In this document: positions 6,918 through 16,221 of the stretch, one piece after another
How the letters are laid out: the number at the start of each line of letters is the position of its first letter
How positions within the stretch are numbered: the first letter of the stretch is position 1
From: VRUE01 sp963699215
Lineage (GTDB): Bacteria > Actinomycetota > Thermoleophilia > Solirubrobacterales > 70-9
Assembly (NCBI GenBank): GCA_963699215.1
Contig: OY969422.1
Location: 496,001 to 560,000, forward strand
Direction: 5' to 3'
Length of the DNA: 64,000 bases
Made by a program: the position numbers and the translations under genes
The notes under the pieces: generated by a model
Told to the model about the DNA's origin: nothing
What the model saw: the letters and a program-made list of their open reading frames with translations, nothing else
Databases searched by the model: none

Positions 6918-7838
6918 TCAGACAGCTTTAGAGGTAAGTCGGTCCGGCGATACCCGGACGACGTCCCAGACCCAGCCGACCTTCTCCATCAGGTCGATCG
7001 CCACGGCCGAGAGATCGACCTGCCAGCGGCCGAGGCCGTGGACGGCCGAGGTCGGGAAGGCGTGGTGGTTGTTGTGCCAGGCCTCGCCCAGAGTCGGGAT
7101 CGCGATCAGGGCCAGGTTGCGCGACTCGTCTGCGGTCTCATAGTCGCGCTTGCCGAAGACGTGGCAGAGCGAGTTGATGCTGTAGGTGAAGTGGTGCAGG
7201 ACGAAGACCCGGACCAGGCCGCCCCAGAGCAGGCCGGTGAGAGCGGCGAACAGGGTTCCGCCGATCGCCCAGCCGAGCGCGAAGGGAACGAGGAGGCCGG
7301 CGATCGCCCAGTAGATGAAGGTGCGATCGACCCAGCTGATCACCGGGTCCTCGAGCAGGTCGGGCGCGAAGCGTTCCTTGTTGCCGCGCTGGGTGTGGAT
7401 GAAGAGCCAGCCCATGTGGGCGTGGAATAGACCGCGCATGGCGCCGCTCCAGCCGTGGCCGTGGTCGACGTGGGGGCTGTGCGGGTCGCCCTCTTCGTCG
7501 GAGAAGGCGTGGTGCTTGCGGTGGTCGGCGACCCAGGAGATGACCGGGCCCTCGATCGCCGCCGAGCCGAGGATCGCCAGCAGCCCGTGCAGCCAGCGCT
7601 TCGCCTTGAAGCTGCGGTGGGTGAGATGACGGTGGAAGCCCACCGTGATCCCCAACCCGGTAAACACGTACATGCCGACGAAGAGGAAGACGTCGCTCCA
7701 GTGCAGTGCGCTCCCCCATACCTGCCAGCCGGCGAGGCCGAGTGCGACGAAGGGGACCAGCGTGACCAGGCCGGTGATGATCCGGTCGCGGGTCTCGTTG
7801 GCGACCGGCTGGATATCGGATGGGAGAGGACCTGCCAC
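6918..7838 (-). CDS. Membrane fatty acid desaturase (acyl-CoA delta-9 type)
   Basis: About 306 aa. It introduces a double bond into acyl chains using a di-iron centre at the membrane face. The three His boxes are present: HRHLTH, HRKHHAF (in VADHRKHHAFSDEEGDPHSPH), and HNNHHAF. Four or five hydrophobic helices surround them, as in the OLE1/SCD-like desaturases. The start is uncertain: GTG at 7838 is chosen, with TTG at 7844 just upstream. The gene is divergent from a cyclopropane fatty acid synthase, which acts on the double bonds such enzymes make, so the pair probably adjusts membrane lipids together. The 113-bp gap should hold both promoters. Confidence 0.92.
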   Translation of the reverse strand: MAGPLPSDIQPVANETRDRIITGLVTLVPFVALGLAGWQVWGSALHWSDVFLFVGMYVFTGLGITVGFHRHLTHRSFKAKRWLHGLLAILGSAAIEGPVISWVADHRKHHAFSDEEGDPHSPHVDHGHGWSGAMRGLFHAHMGWLFIHTQRGNKERFAPDLLEDPVISWVDRTFIYWAIAGLLVPFALGWAIGGTLFAALTGLLWGGLVRVFVLHHFTYSINSLCHVFGKRDYETADESRNLALIAIPTLGEAWHNNHHAFPTSAVHGLGRWQVDLSAVAIDLMEKVGWVWDVVRVSPDRLTSKAV

Positions 7839-7951
7839 GCCCAACGATCATACGCCGCGTCGGTGCAGAAAAGCAGGACCCGCGCGACGGACAGCCGGGC
7901 CTCGGCGAAAAATGCGGGGGATCCGGGCGATTCGGCGCTAAGGTCTCGACG

Positions 7952-9157
7952 ATGCCGTTCGCAAGTACGGCGCGGCTGCGCCACGAGATCGAAGCGCGCA
8001 TCCCCGAGCGCCCGTTCGCGATCGAGTTCTGGGACGGAACGCGCCTGCCGTCCACCGCCGGCAGCGGCCCGACCTTCTTCATGCGCTCGCCGCGGGCCGC
8101 CGCCCACGCGCTGCGCGCACCAGGGCAGCTCGGCCTCGGCCGCGCTTACGTCAGCGGCGAGATCGAGGTCGACGACATCGACGCCGTGATCGGGGTCCTC
8201 GACAGCTGGCAGCCGCCGCCGCTCGAGGCCGGCGAAAAGGCGCGGCTGCTACTCGCCGCCGTGCGTGCTGCCGGCCTGACCCGGCCCCCGCGCCGCCCTG
8301 CCGCCGAGCTGGTCCTCAGCGGCCGCCGCCACAGCAAGGAGCGCGACGCGCGCGCGGTCCGCCACCACTACGACGTCTCCAACGAGTTCTTCGCCCTCTT
8401 CCTCGACGACTCGATGACCTACAGCTGCGCCTTCTTCGCCGAGGGGGCGGCGACGCTGGAGGAAGCGCAGGAGGAGAAGCTGGAGACGGTCTGCCGCAAG
8501 CTGGCGTTGAAAGAGGGCGACCGGGTGCTCGACGTCGGCTGCGGCTGGGGCAGCTTCCCGCTCTGGGCGGCGACCAAGCACGGGGCCAGCGTGGTCGGCA
8601 TTACCCTCTCGCCGCCGCAGGCGGAGAAGGCCCGGCGACGGGCCGAGGAGGCCGGTGTTGCCGACCGGATCGAGATCAGGGTCATGGACTACCGCGACCT
8701 CGCCGGCGAGCGCTTCGACGCGATCGCCTCGATCGGCATGGTCGAGCACGTCGGCGAGGAGCAGATCGACGTATACGCACGCACCCTGGCCGGCCTGCTG
8801 GAGCCCGGCGGGCGCCTGCTCAACCACGGCATCGCCCGCCTCCGCCACACCGACCCCGGGGCAGGTGCCTTCTCCGAGCGCTACGTCTTCCCCGACGGCG
8901 AGCCGATCCACCTCTCGCGCGTCCTGCTGGCGCTCGAACGGGCCGGCTTCCTCACCCGCCACGTCTCCGAGCACGGTGCCGACTACGCCGAGACCCTGCG
9001 CCACTGGGCTCGCCGCCTCGACGAGAACCTGGACGAGGCGATCCGCCTCGCCGGCCCCGAACGCGTCCGCGTCTGGCGCCTCTACCTGCGCGCCGCGCGC
9101 AACGGCTTCGAGAACGGCTTCCTCTCGATCTACCAGGCCCGCTGCACCCGTGCCTGA
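7952..9157 (+). CDS. Cyclopropane-fatty-acyl-phospholipid synthase
   Basis: A 401-aa SAM-dependent enzyme that methylenates double bonds of phospholipid acyl chains. The N-terminal domain (to about 125) is the lipid-binding part. The methyltransferase domain has motif I as VLDVGCGWGSFPLW and the family signatures HYDVSNEFF, DDSMTYSCAFF and GITLSPPQ. SIGMVEHVG and the C-terminal ARNGFENGFLSIYQ also match. The ATG at 7952 was chosen because it begins the conserved protein; the frame stays open upstream into the promoter region. It is paired with the divergent desaturase gene. Confidence 0.95.
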   Translation: MPFASTARLRHEIEARIPERPFAIEFWDGTRLPSTAGSGPTFFMRSPRAAAHALRAPGQLGLGRAYVSGEIEVDDIDAVIGVLDSWQPPPLEAGEKARLLLAAVRAAGLTRPPRRPAAELVLSGRRHSKERDARAVRHHYDVSNEFFALFLDDSMTYSCAFFAEGAATLEEAQEEKLETVCRKLALKEGDRVLDVGCGWGSFPLWAATKHGASVVGITLSPPQAEKARRRAEEAGVADRIEIRVMDYRDLAGERFDAIASIGMVEHVGEEQIDVYARTLAGLLEPGGRLLNHGIARLRHTDPGAGAFSERYVFPDGEPIHLSRVLLALERAGFLTRHVSEHGADYAETLRHWARRLDENLDEAIRLAGPERVRVWRLYLRAARNGFENGFLSIYQARCTRA

Positions 9158-9253
9158 CCCGCCCGCCTACCCACAGGCTTAACCGAGGCCCTCCCCACGT
9201 CCGGTATAAACGGAGCGGTTCTTCAGCCAGGATCTCAGGGGGGTCTTGCTTAG

Positions 9254-9571
9254 GTGGGTGCGTCTCCGGCAGCGCTTTCGAGCACGCAGCAGCGGCCGCA
9301 CTGGCTGGACGTGATCGCCGACCCGGTCCGCCTCCAGATCCTGCGCTCGCTCAACCAGGCGAGCGAGGCCACCGCGACCGAGCTGGCCACGCGCAGCCAG
9401 GCCAGCTACCAGACGCTGCGCAGGCACCTCGAGGCGCTGGAGGCATTCGGCGTGATCCAGGCGCGGCCGGGCAGGAGCGACGGCGAGACCTCCGGCCGCC
9501 CCGCCACGCGCTACAGCCTCGCGGCCGACGTTCGCGAGAGCGTCCGCTCCGTCTTCGGCAACTCGCCGTAG
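9254..9571 (+). CDS. Winged-helix transcriptional regulator (ArsR-like)
   Basis: A 105-aa DNA-binding protein starting with GTG. LDVIADPVRLQILRSLNQASEATATELATRS is the first part of a winged helix, followed by the recognition helix SYQTLRRHLEALEAFGVIQ and a wing (GETSGRPATRYSL). It has no Cys or His cluster for metal sensing, so the signal is unknown. It lies tail to tail, 4 bp apart, with the MMPL exporter gene, and could regulate that operon or a distant one. Confidence 0.75.
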   Translation: MGASPAALSSTQQRPHWLDVIADPVRLQILRSLNQASEATATELATRSQASYQTLRRHLEALEAFGVIQARPGRSDGETSGRPATRYSLAADVRESVRSVFGNSP

Positions 9572-9575
9572 GCCC

Positions 9576-12500
9576 TCACGGGGAGGCGGCTCGCTGTGCA
9601 GGCGGGTCGGCCACAGGGGACCCGCCCGGCAGGACTCGCTCGAGCCATCCGGGCGCCCACCAGCCCCACTTGCCAAGCCTGGTCATCACCGCGGGTATGA
9701 CGATCAGCCTGACGATGAAGGCGTCGATGAAGATTCCGATTGCCTGCGCCACGCCGAAGTTGCGCACCGAGACCAGCGGTGAGACCGAGAAGGCGAGGAA
9801 GACCGCGATCATGATCAGGGCGGCGCCGGTTATGACGTGAGCCGTGCGGTCGAGGCCGTTCCTGAGCGCTGCCTCCGCCGAGCCGGTGCGAACGTACTCC
9901 TCCCGCATCCGCGCGAAGACGAAGACCTCGTAGTCGATCGCCAGCCCGAACATCACGATCATCCCGGCCGGGATCACCGACGTTTCGACGTAGCCCGGCC
10001 CGCCCAGCAGCGAGTCGTTGAACAGCAACGCCAGCAGGCCGAAGCTGGCGCTGACCGTGACCAGGTTGAAGAGCGCGGCCAGCGCCGGGATCGTCAGCGA
10101 TCGCACGACGGGAACCAGGATCAGGAAGCTGATCAGCGAGAGGACGATCCGCATCAACGGCGCCTGGTCGCGAAGCGCCTCGTTGCCGTCGATCTCGGCG
10201 GGGGCGACGCCGCCGACGACGACCTCGCTGTCGGTCTTCCGGGCGAGATCGGCGGCGTCCTCGCGCAGACGAGCCTGCGTATCCGCCGCCTCGGGGCTCG
10301 ACGGCTCGTCGCGCGGGATCACCAGCATGCGCGCGTATGCGCCGCCCCGATCGAGGTTCAGCAGGAAGTCGAGTCTGTCGCGGCGGCTCGGACTACTGCC
10401 GTCGAGGCCGGCGAGGACGAAGTAGCTCGACTGGAACAGGTCGGGGGATTGCGTTCGCAGCTGTTGGAACCCGCCCGCATCGGGGTCCTGGCTGCGTTCG
10501 AGACCCATGGCGATCCGCCGCAGCCCACCCGTGAGCAGCTTCGACTTCTGCGCGCCGCCGCCCAACCCGTCGGCGAGGTGACCGGTGCCGGCCTCCAGCC
10601 GGTCGAGCCCGCCCACGAGCTGTTCCGCGCCCGCGGCCAGCCGCTGCATCGCTGGCGAGAGCCTCTGCCCCCCCTGCGAGAGCGCGGCGAGCCCGTCGGA
10701 TAGCCGAGTGCTGCCGGCCGCCAGGCGGCGAAGGCCACGATCGAGCCGCGCCGACCCGCGGGCGAGCTTCCTCATCCCCTCCTTCGCCTGGCCGCTGCTA
10801 TCGCTCAACGTTTCGGCCAAGTACAGACCGACGCCGAACTGGCCCCCGGCCCGTTCGATGCCCTCCTCGACGCCGGCGGACGACGGACCCGCTTCTTCTT
10901 CTTCGCCCTGGAGATCGGTTCCGTTGAGCTCTCGATTCGCCTCTTCCACCGCCGCCAGCGCGGCCGCATACTCCGGATCGCCGCGACCGGTGGTCATCCG
11001 CTGCAGCGCCTGCAGGGCCACGCCGAGGCGCTCCTCGGTCACCTGCAGCGGGCCACGCACCTCATCCAGCCGAGCTTCGCCCGAGCGCATCGCGTTTTCG
11101 AGCAGGCGGGCGCTCCCCTGGAGTTCGTCGGTCTGCTCCCCCGCCCGCTCCAGTCCGTCGGCGAGGCGCTCAGCGCCGCTGCTCGCCTTGGCGGTGCCGC
11201 CTGCCAGTTCCCCGCTCCCTTCGCTCACTCGCCCGAGGCCGTCACTCAACCGCCCCGAGCCGGTGCTCGCCGCCTGCAGCGAGTCGGTCAGGAGCCCCGC
11301 CCCTCCCTCGGCCGTGCCAAGTCCGGAGCCGAGCAGCCTCGCCCCCGCCGCCGCGGCGAGCAGCCCACGGGTGTTGAGCGCCGCGCCGTCGTGCATCCGC
11401 GAGAGGCCCGAGTCGAGACGGCCGAGCCCCTGTTCCTGTTGGGCGAGAACGTCCTCGATGCGGCCCAACCCCCGGGTGCCGCGCTCGATCTTGGCGAAGC
11501 CCGCCATCGTCTCCACCCCGGGGTCGGCTTCGACTCGCCGCTGAAAGGCGCTCAGCGCCCGCAGCCGGGCGCGCGACGTGATCGGCGAGCCGCGCCCGTT
11601 CACGATCACTTCCATCGGCGCGAGCCAGCCAGGCCCGAAGGCCCGCTCGACCTCTTCCTGCTGAACGCGACCGGGGTCTCCGGCAGGCAGGAAGCCGATG
11701 TTCGCGGCGCCGGACTCGAGCCTGAACGCCCAGCTCGAGAGGAAGAGCAGGACGACCGTGATCGCCAGGACCGCTCGGGGCCGGCTCGCGATCCGACGCG
11801 ACCAGCGCAGCGGGGCGACCTGCCTGCGCGGGCGCTCGCGCAGCGACCAGCGGTCCAGGTTGGGGCCGAGCAGCGTCAGCAGCGCCGGCACGACGCACAT
11901 CGCCGAGATCATGCTGAGCAGGGCCACGACGCCGACCGCGAGCGCCGCGGAGCTCACCGCCAGACCGGGAAGCACCAGCGGCGCGGCCAGCATGGCGAAG
12001 ATCAACCCACAGCCGGCCGGCACGACGGAGCGCCCCGTTGCCTTCATCGTCACCCGAGCGGCGGCGGGGACATCGTCCTTGAGCTCTTCCCTGAAGCGCG
12101 AGACGACGAGCAGCGAGTAGTCGATCCCGAGCGCGAGCCCCATCATGCCGACCACTCCGGTGGCCAGCAGGTCGATTTCGGTCACCGGGAGGAGAAGGTT
12201 GAGCACGCCTCGCGTCGCCGCCACGACAGCGCCGCCGACGATCACCGGCAGCAGCGCCGCTATGACCGAGCGAAAGACCAGCATCAGGACGAGCAGCAGA
12301 ACCGGAATCGCGACCAGCTCGCCGATCAGCGTCGCCTTCTTGCTCGCGTCGATGAACGACTTCGCCACCGCCGGGAACCCGGCGACGCTGACCTTTACCG
12401 ACCCGTTCACGGTCACGTCGATCTGCTCTTCGACCGGTGGCAGCAGGTCGGCGACTTCCTCGTCGATCTCGCTTTCGGCCCGGACGATGAGCGCCGCCAC

Positions 12501-12833
12501 CCCCGGTTCGGGCCTCATCCCCCCAACCGCCACCCCCGGTGTCCACGGCGAGACCACCTTCAGCCCCCGCATGCGGTCTACGCGATCGGCCAGCAGCGAG
12601 CCCTGGCGCTCGACCGCGGATTCCGGACCGCGCAGCATCACCACGATCGCGTACTCGTTGCCGAACTCGCGGGCAGCAATGTCGTGCGCCCGCTTGCTCT
12701 GGGTTCCCTCGACGAAGAATGGGTGCAGAACCAGTTCGTTCTCGAGGTTGCTCCCCTTCACCGCCAGGACGGAGACAAGAACGATCCAGATGGCGACCAC
12801 CAGGCGCGCCCGCCTTGTCACGAAGCGAGCCAT
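9576..12833 (-). CDS. MMPL/RND-family exporter with a long helical-repeat periplasmic insert
   Basis: 1085 aa. Two RND halves are visible, each with a proton-relay DY pair: MMGLALGIDYSLLVVSRFREE (shown in parts: ALGIDYSLLV) in the first half and GLAIDYEVFVFARMREE in the second. Between about residues 450 and 760 runs a long series of short repeats of the type L-x-x-G-L-x-R-x-x-x-G, predicted to form an extended helical bundle outside the membrane. MMPL proteins export lipids or siderophores to the cell surface. The start follows the stop of the secreted repeat protein gene by one base, so the two are cotranscribed. Confidence 0.88.
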   Translation of the reverse strand: MARFVTRRARLVVAIWIVLVSVLAVKGSNLENELVLHPFFVEGTQSKRAHDIAAREFGNEYAIVVMLRGPESAVERQGSLLADRVDRMRGLKVVSPWTPGVAVGGMRPEPGVAALIVRAESEIDEEVADLLPPVEEQIDVTVNGSVKVSVAGFPAVAKSFIDASKKATLIGELVAIPVLLLVLMLVFRSVIAALLPVIVGGAVVAATRGVLNLLLPVTEIDLLATGVVGMMGLALGIDYSLLVVSRFREELKDDVPAAARVTMKATGRSVVPAGCGLIFAMLAAPLVLPGLAVSSAALAVGVVALLSMISAMCVVPALLTLLGPNLDRWSLRERPRRQVAPLRWSRRIASRPRAVLAITVVLLFLSSWAFRLESGAANIGFLPAGDPGRVQQEEVERAFGPGWLAPMEVIVNGRGSPITSRARLRALSAFQRRVEADPGVETMAGFAKIERGTRGLGRIEDVLAQQEQGLGRLDSGLSRMHDGAALNTRGLLAAAAGARLLGSGLGTAEGGAGLLTDSLQAASTGSGRLSDGLGRVSEGSGELAGGTAKASSGAERLADGLERAGEQTDELQGSARLLENAMRSGEARLDEVRGPLQVTEERLGVALQALQRMTTGRGDPEYAAALAAVEEANRELNGTDLQGEEEEAGPSSAGVEEGIERAGGQFGVGLYLAETLSDSSGQAKEGMRKLARGSARLDRGLRRLAAGSTRLSDGLAALSQGGQRLSPAMQRLAAGAEQLVGGLDRLEAGTGHLADGLGGGAQKSKLLTGGLRRIAMGLERSQDPDAGGFQQLRTQSPDLFQSSYFVLAGLDGSSPSRRDRLDFLLNLDRGGAYARMLVIPRDEPSSPEAADTQARLREDAADLARKTDSEVVVGGVAPAEIDGNEALRDQAPLMRIVLSLISFLILVPVVRSLTIPALAALFNLVTVSASFGLLALLFNDSLLGGPGYVETSVIPAGMIVMFGLAIDYEVFVFARMREEYVRTGSAEAALRNGLDRTAHVITGAALIMIAVFLAFSVSPLVSVRNFGVAQAIGIFIDAFIVRLIVIPAVMTRLGKWGWWAPGWLERVLPGGSPVADPPAQRAASP

Positions 12834-12834
12834 C

Positions 12835-15402
12835 TCAGCCAGCGGTCTTGCCGCAGCGCCCTCTGGCGCTCAGCCGCAGCTCGCGCCGCGCACCGTTGTG
12901 CCCGGCGATTGCGAGTCCGGACACGAGCCCGCGCAGCCGGCCGTCGGCGCAGGGGTTGGCGCCGAGCTCGAGGGCGCCTCGCTTGCCCCCCCGCAAGTGC
13001 ATGGTGAGCGACGAGATGGGAATGTCGGGCAGCCCCACCAGGTTCGTCGCGAAGCGGCCCTTACGCCGCGACGCCTTGCCCTGCACGTTCAGGTGGACGC
13101 CGTTGAACGCGAGGCTGAGCCAGAGGTCGGGGAGTCCACCGCCCTCCGGCTGGACGACGTAGATCGATCCCTTCAGCGGCTTGCGCAACAAAGAGGTTCG
13201 CGCCGAGGTGGTACCGACGCGCGCTCTCGCCGAGCACAGGTTGTCGATCGCGTCCTGCGCGGGGCAGATTTCCCTCAGGCCGGCGAGGTCGAACCCCAGG
13301 GAAGAGGGCAGCGTGAGGCGCAACGCGCGCAGGTTCGCGTCCCCGCGCCGGAAGCGAGCGAAGAGCCTCATCCCGGGCCTGCCGTGCTCGCGGAGCTGCG
13401 AGGGGCCGACCAGCGAGAGGGAGAAACGTGGGTCGAGCCCCAACCGCTTGCAGCCGCGGATCGCGAGCTCGCTGCTCGCGCTCGCCGACGCTCCGCCAGC
13501 CGCTTCGAAGCTGGCCTCGAGGCGAGCCGGCCTGCACGACGTCGGGTTGCGAATCGCGCCCGGGCGGTCGAAGACCATCCCGATCTCTTGGAACCGGATC
13601 GAGACGCCTTCGACGAGCGTCGGCAGCGCATCGCTGAGCACCGTCACCCGGCCGCTGCGCGGCTCGATCCGCATCGCCGCGCGCACCGTCGTCGTGCCCA
13701 GGTCGAACGGCCCGATCGCGGCGCGGAACGCCATGACCAGGCTGAACGGGGCGCGTCGATACGGGCCGGCGACATACACGTCGCCGGCCAGCGTCGCCGG
13801 ATCGGAGCCGGAGCCGACCTTGGCCAGCACCCCGCCTAGCCTGCTGCCAGCGGGGCATGCGCCGGACGCCGCCGCCGAGTCCGGGCAGGAGTCGAATTCC
13901 CCCAGGGCGGCGCTCAGCCCTGCCGGCAGGCTGACGGAGAACTTCCTGGTCAGCTGCTCGCCCGGGCGCCGCAGCACGGTCATGGCGAAGGTCGTCGGGG
14001 CTCCCGCCGCATGACTCGAGCTGTCGATCGATAGCTGCGGCGCAAACGGCGGCGCGGGCGGGCATCCGGAACCGCCTCCGATGGGGCCGATCTGCACCGA
14101 GACCTCCGCGTCGACCGGGGGGCCGCCACCGTACGGCTCGAAGACACCGGTTGCGGCAGCGGGGCCGCAAGCCAAGGGGGAAGCGAGAAGCGCCTGTGGG
14201 CCTCCGTCGAAGCGCAGCGCCAAGCGGCTGATGGGAACTTGCGGCAGATCCTCGAGCACGGCGGAAAGGCGGCCGGTCGCCGGATCGATCTGCAGGACGC
14301 TGACCGCCTTGACGACCACGCCAGGCCCCGGCGCGACGATGAACATCCGGAAACGCTCGCCTGGACGTTCCTCTCCCAGGTAGACGTCGCCGCGGAGTGG
14401 CTCGCGCAGCTCGATCGATGCGACTTCGACCGATCCGACCCTTGAAGAAGGGGGGCACGACGCACTGGACCCATCGCCGAGCCCGAGCTCGGCGTCGGTG
14501 CACACGGTGAGACCGTCCGCCCCGCCCGGCGAGACGGTGACGCCATCGGGAAGGGCGATGGTGGCGCTCTCGACGAATGCGCTCACCGTCCCGTCCGGAT
14601 CGTCATCGTCCGGCAGGGTGATCGCCATCTGCGCTCCGGTTGGGGAGTCGGCGACGGGGTTATCCAGCTCCAGCTCCAGCTCGGGTGCAAAAGCCAACGC
14701 CTCGCAGCCGGTGAGGGGAGCGTCGGTTTCGGCGCTAGCGCTCAGCCAGGGAGCACCCGGCAGCCAAGAGCGGGTGCGGAAGGCAATCGCCAGCCGGCCG
14801 CAGCGCGTCGGCAGCGCCAGGAAAGGCAGCCGGGGGATGGACGTCCCAGTCTGGCGGTCGGCCGGCACCCCCCACAGCTCGACGTGTCCCCCGCTCACCG
14901 GGATTTCCGGGATGTCGCTCGCCCTGAACGTGATCCCGAAGTCGTCGGGCCGCAGCTCCATCGCCAGAGGTATGTCGAAGCCCGGGATAGAGCCCAGCGC
15001 AAACGGCTCGTCCGGTTCGGGCTCGATCTGGAAGATCGGCAGCGTCGCTTCCCCGCCACCCGAGAACTCGAGGCTGATGGTGCCGACCTGGCTCTCCGCC
15101 GGGCATTCCTCTTCGCCTTTCTCGAATAGGGCGCGCGGACACGGCGGGACCGCCGCTGGACTGCCGGTGAAGCCCGGGGGCAGCTCGAACTCGAAGTCCC
15201 GCGCCGTCGTCCCTTCGGCGTTGAGCCCGAAGTCGACAAGGAGGCGGTCCGGGTGCGAGCCCGCGCGGGTCTCGGGTTGGCCGCCGGCATCCAGCGCCTC
15301 GATCGAGAGGCTGCCAGGGACGATTTCGAATTGCGCCGCACTTGCGGAGGGCACGGCGATCGCAAGCGAGAAGAACGCGCAGAGCGCGACCGCTCGCTTC
15401 AC
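12835..15402 (-). CDS. Large secreted repeat protein, unknown function
   Basis: 855 aa starting with GTG. Residues 1-22 are a signal peptide (AIAVPSASA). The mature protein carries about four copies of a module with a Cys-Pro pair, an SxVG or SRLG turn, a GDVYLG/GDVYVA/GSIYVV strand, and a segment like LPDIPISSLTMHLRGG with a late Cys in SPLACGP, NPTSCRP or NPCADG. This suggests repeated beta domains stabilised by disulfides. I know this pattern as typical of Thermoleophilia surface proteins without assigned function. No membrane anchor or sorting signal is seen. It precedes the MMPL exporter by one base, so a joint role at the envelope is likely. Confidence 0.7.
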   Translation of the reverse strand: MKRAVALCAFFSLAIAVPSASAAQFEIVPGSLSIEALDAGGQPETRAGSHPDRLLVDFGLNAEGTTARDFEFELPPGFTGSPAAVPPCPRALFEKGEEECPAESQVGTISLEFSGGGEATLPIFQIEPEPDEPFALGSIPGFDIPLAMELRPDDFGITFRASDIPEIPVSGGHVELWGVPADRQTGTSIPRLPFLALPTRCGRLAIAFRTRSWLPGAPWLSASAETDAPLTGCEALAFAPELELELDNPVADSPTGAQMAITLPDDDDPDGTVSAFVESATIALPDGVTVSPGGADGLTVCTDAELGLGDGSSASCPPSSRVGSVEVASIELREPLRGDVYLGEERPGERFRMFIVAPGPGVVVKAVSVLQIDPATGRLSAVLEDLPQVPISRLALRFDGGPQALLASPLACGPAAATGVFEPYGGGPPVDAEVSVQIGPIGGGSGCPPAPPFAPQLSIDSSSHAAGAPTTFAMTVLRRPGEQLTRKFSVSLPAGLSAALGEFDSCPDSAAASGACPAGSRLGGVLAKVGSGSDPATLAGDVYVAGPYRRAPFSLVMAFRAAIGPFDLGTTTVRAAMRIEPRSGRVTVLSDALPTLVEGVSIRFQEIGMVFDRPGAIRNPTSCRPARLEASFEAAGGASASASSELAIRGCKRLGLDPRFSLSLVGPSQLREHGRPGMRLFARFRRGDANLRALRLTLPSSLGFDLAGLREICPAQDAIDNLCSARARVGTTSARTSLLRKPLKGSIYVVQPEGGGLPDLWLSLAFNGVHLNVQGKASRRKGRFATNLVGLPDIPISSLTMHLRGGKRGALELGANPCADGRLRGLVSGLAIAGHNGARRELRLSARGRCGKTAG

Positions 15403-15529
15403 GTGCCGACGCCGTTCAATCCCGCGAGATCCACGCTTCCCCCCTGCATATGGCCCCTACCGCGATCCAGTCGCACCCGCCGGAGGGGCGCACCGAGCCA
15501 GGCTACGCAGACGATCAGTGTCCGGCAAG

Positions 15530-15555
15530 GGTTATCTCCAAAGATGGAGATAACC
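15530..15555. repeat. Perfect 11-bp hairpin covering the end of the HAD gene
   Basis: GGTTATCTCCA (15530-15540) and TGGAGATAACC (15545-15555) pair around AAGA. The HAD gene's last codons and TAA stop are inside it (encoding YLHLWR-stop). No T-run follows on the minus strand. It may stabilise the 3' end of the long upstream operon or act as a weak terminator. Bases 15403-15529, between the two leftward genes, show no gene and should hold the promoter of the secreted repeat protein gene. Confidence 0.5.
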
Positions 15556-16221
15556 GCGCTCGAGCGTCGGCAGCGCGTAATCCGCGCCCGCCTCGCGCAG
15601 CTGCTCGACGCTGTAGCTGCCCGTAGCGACCCCGATCACCTCGATGCCGGCGCCGTGGCCCGCGGCCACGTCGCGCGGGGTGTCGCCGACGGCGACGCAG
15701 GCGCCGTCGGCGAGGATGGCGCCAGCGACGAGCTCGCCGCGGCGAAGGGCGGCTTCGGTGACCTCGGTGCGGTCGGCGAAGTCCGAGCCATAGCCGCCAA
15801 AGGAGAAGAAGCGGTTGAGGCCGGCGCGGGCGAGCTTGATGTGGGCGGCGGCCTCGATGTTGCCGGTGACGAGGCCGAGCAGGAGACCGCCGTCGATCAG
15901 GTCGTCGAGAAGCTCCTCCACCCCCGGCATCACCCGGTAGCCGTCGGACTCGGCGACCGTGTCGGGCAGGTGCTTGAGGTAGCAAGCGATCGCCTTGGCG
16001 CGCTCCTCCGCCGTGCCCTCGCGCCCGAGCACCTCGCGAAAGACGATCTTGACGATCTCGGGATCGGTCATGCCGGCGTCGGTGTGCTCGGCGACGTTGG
16101 CATCGACCCCGTGCAGCTCCTCGAAGGCGTGCTGCCAAGCGGCGCCCCCCGCCCCGCCGGTGACCAGCAGCGTCCCGTCGATGTCGAAGAGCACAGCGCG
16201 GGTGTGGGACAGCTCACTCAC
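15532..16221 (-). CDS. HAD-superfamily hydrolase (phosphoglycolate phosphatase-like)
   Basis: 229 aa from a GTG start. The HAD motifs appear in order: motif I FDIDGTL (nucleophile Asp and acid Asp), motif II as VTGNIEAAA, a Lys-containing helix (HIKLARAGL), and motif IV GDTPRDVAAGHGAG. The inserted helical cap between about residues 20 and 100 fits the Gph/PGP subfamily that hydrolyses small phosphates. The exact substrate is not evident. The start overlaps the end of cydB by 8 bp, so it is the last gene of the tkt-to-cydB run. Confidence 0.85.
   Translation of the reverse strand: MSELSHTRAVLFDIDGTLLVTGGAGGAAWQHAFEELHGVDANVAEHTDAGMTDPEIVKIVFREVLGREGTAEERAKAIACYLKHLPDTVAESDGYRVMPGVEELLDDLIDGGLLLGLVTGNIEAAAHIKLARAGLNRFFSFGGYGSDFADRTEVTEAALRRGELVAGAILADGACVAVGDTPRDVAAGHGAGIEVIGVATGSYSVEQLREAGADYALPTLERGYLHLWR

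Noticed and set aside
10500..11420. Repeated DNA-level pattern in the middle of the first MMPL gene as a recombination hot spot
   Set aside because: The repetition comes from coding of the L-x-x-G-L helical repeats. Unit sequences differ at DNA level, so it is protein-level periodicity.
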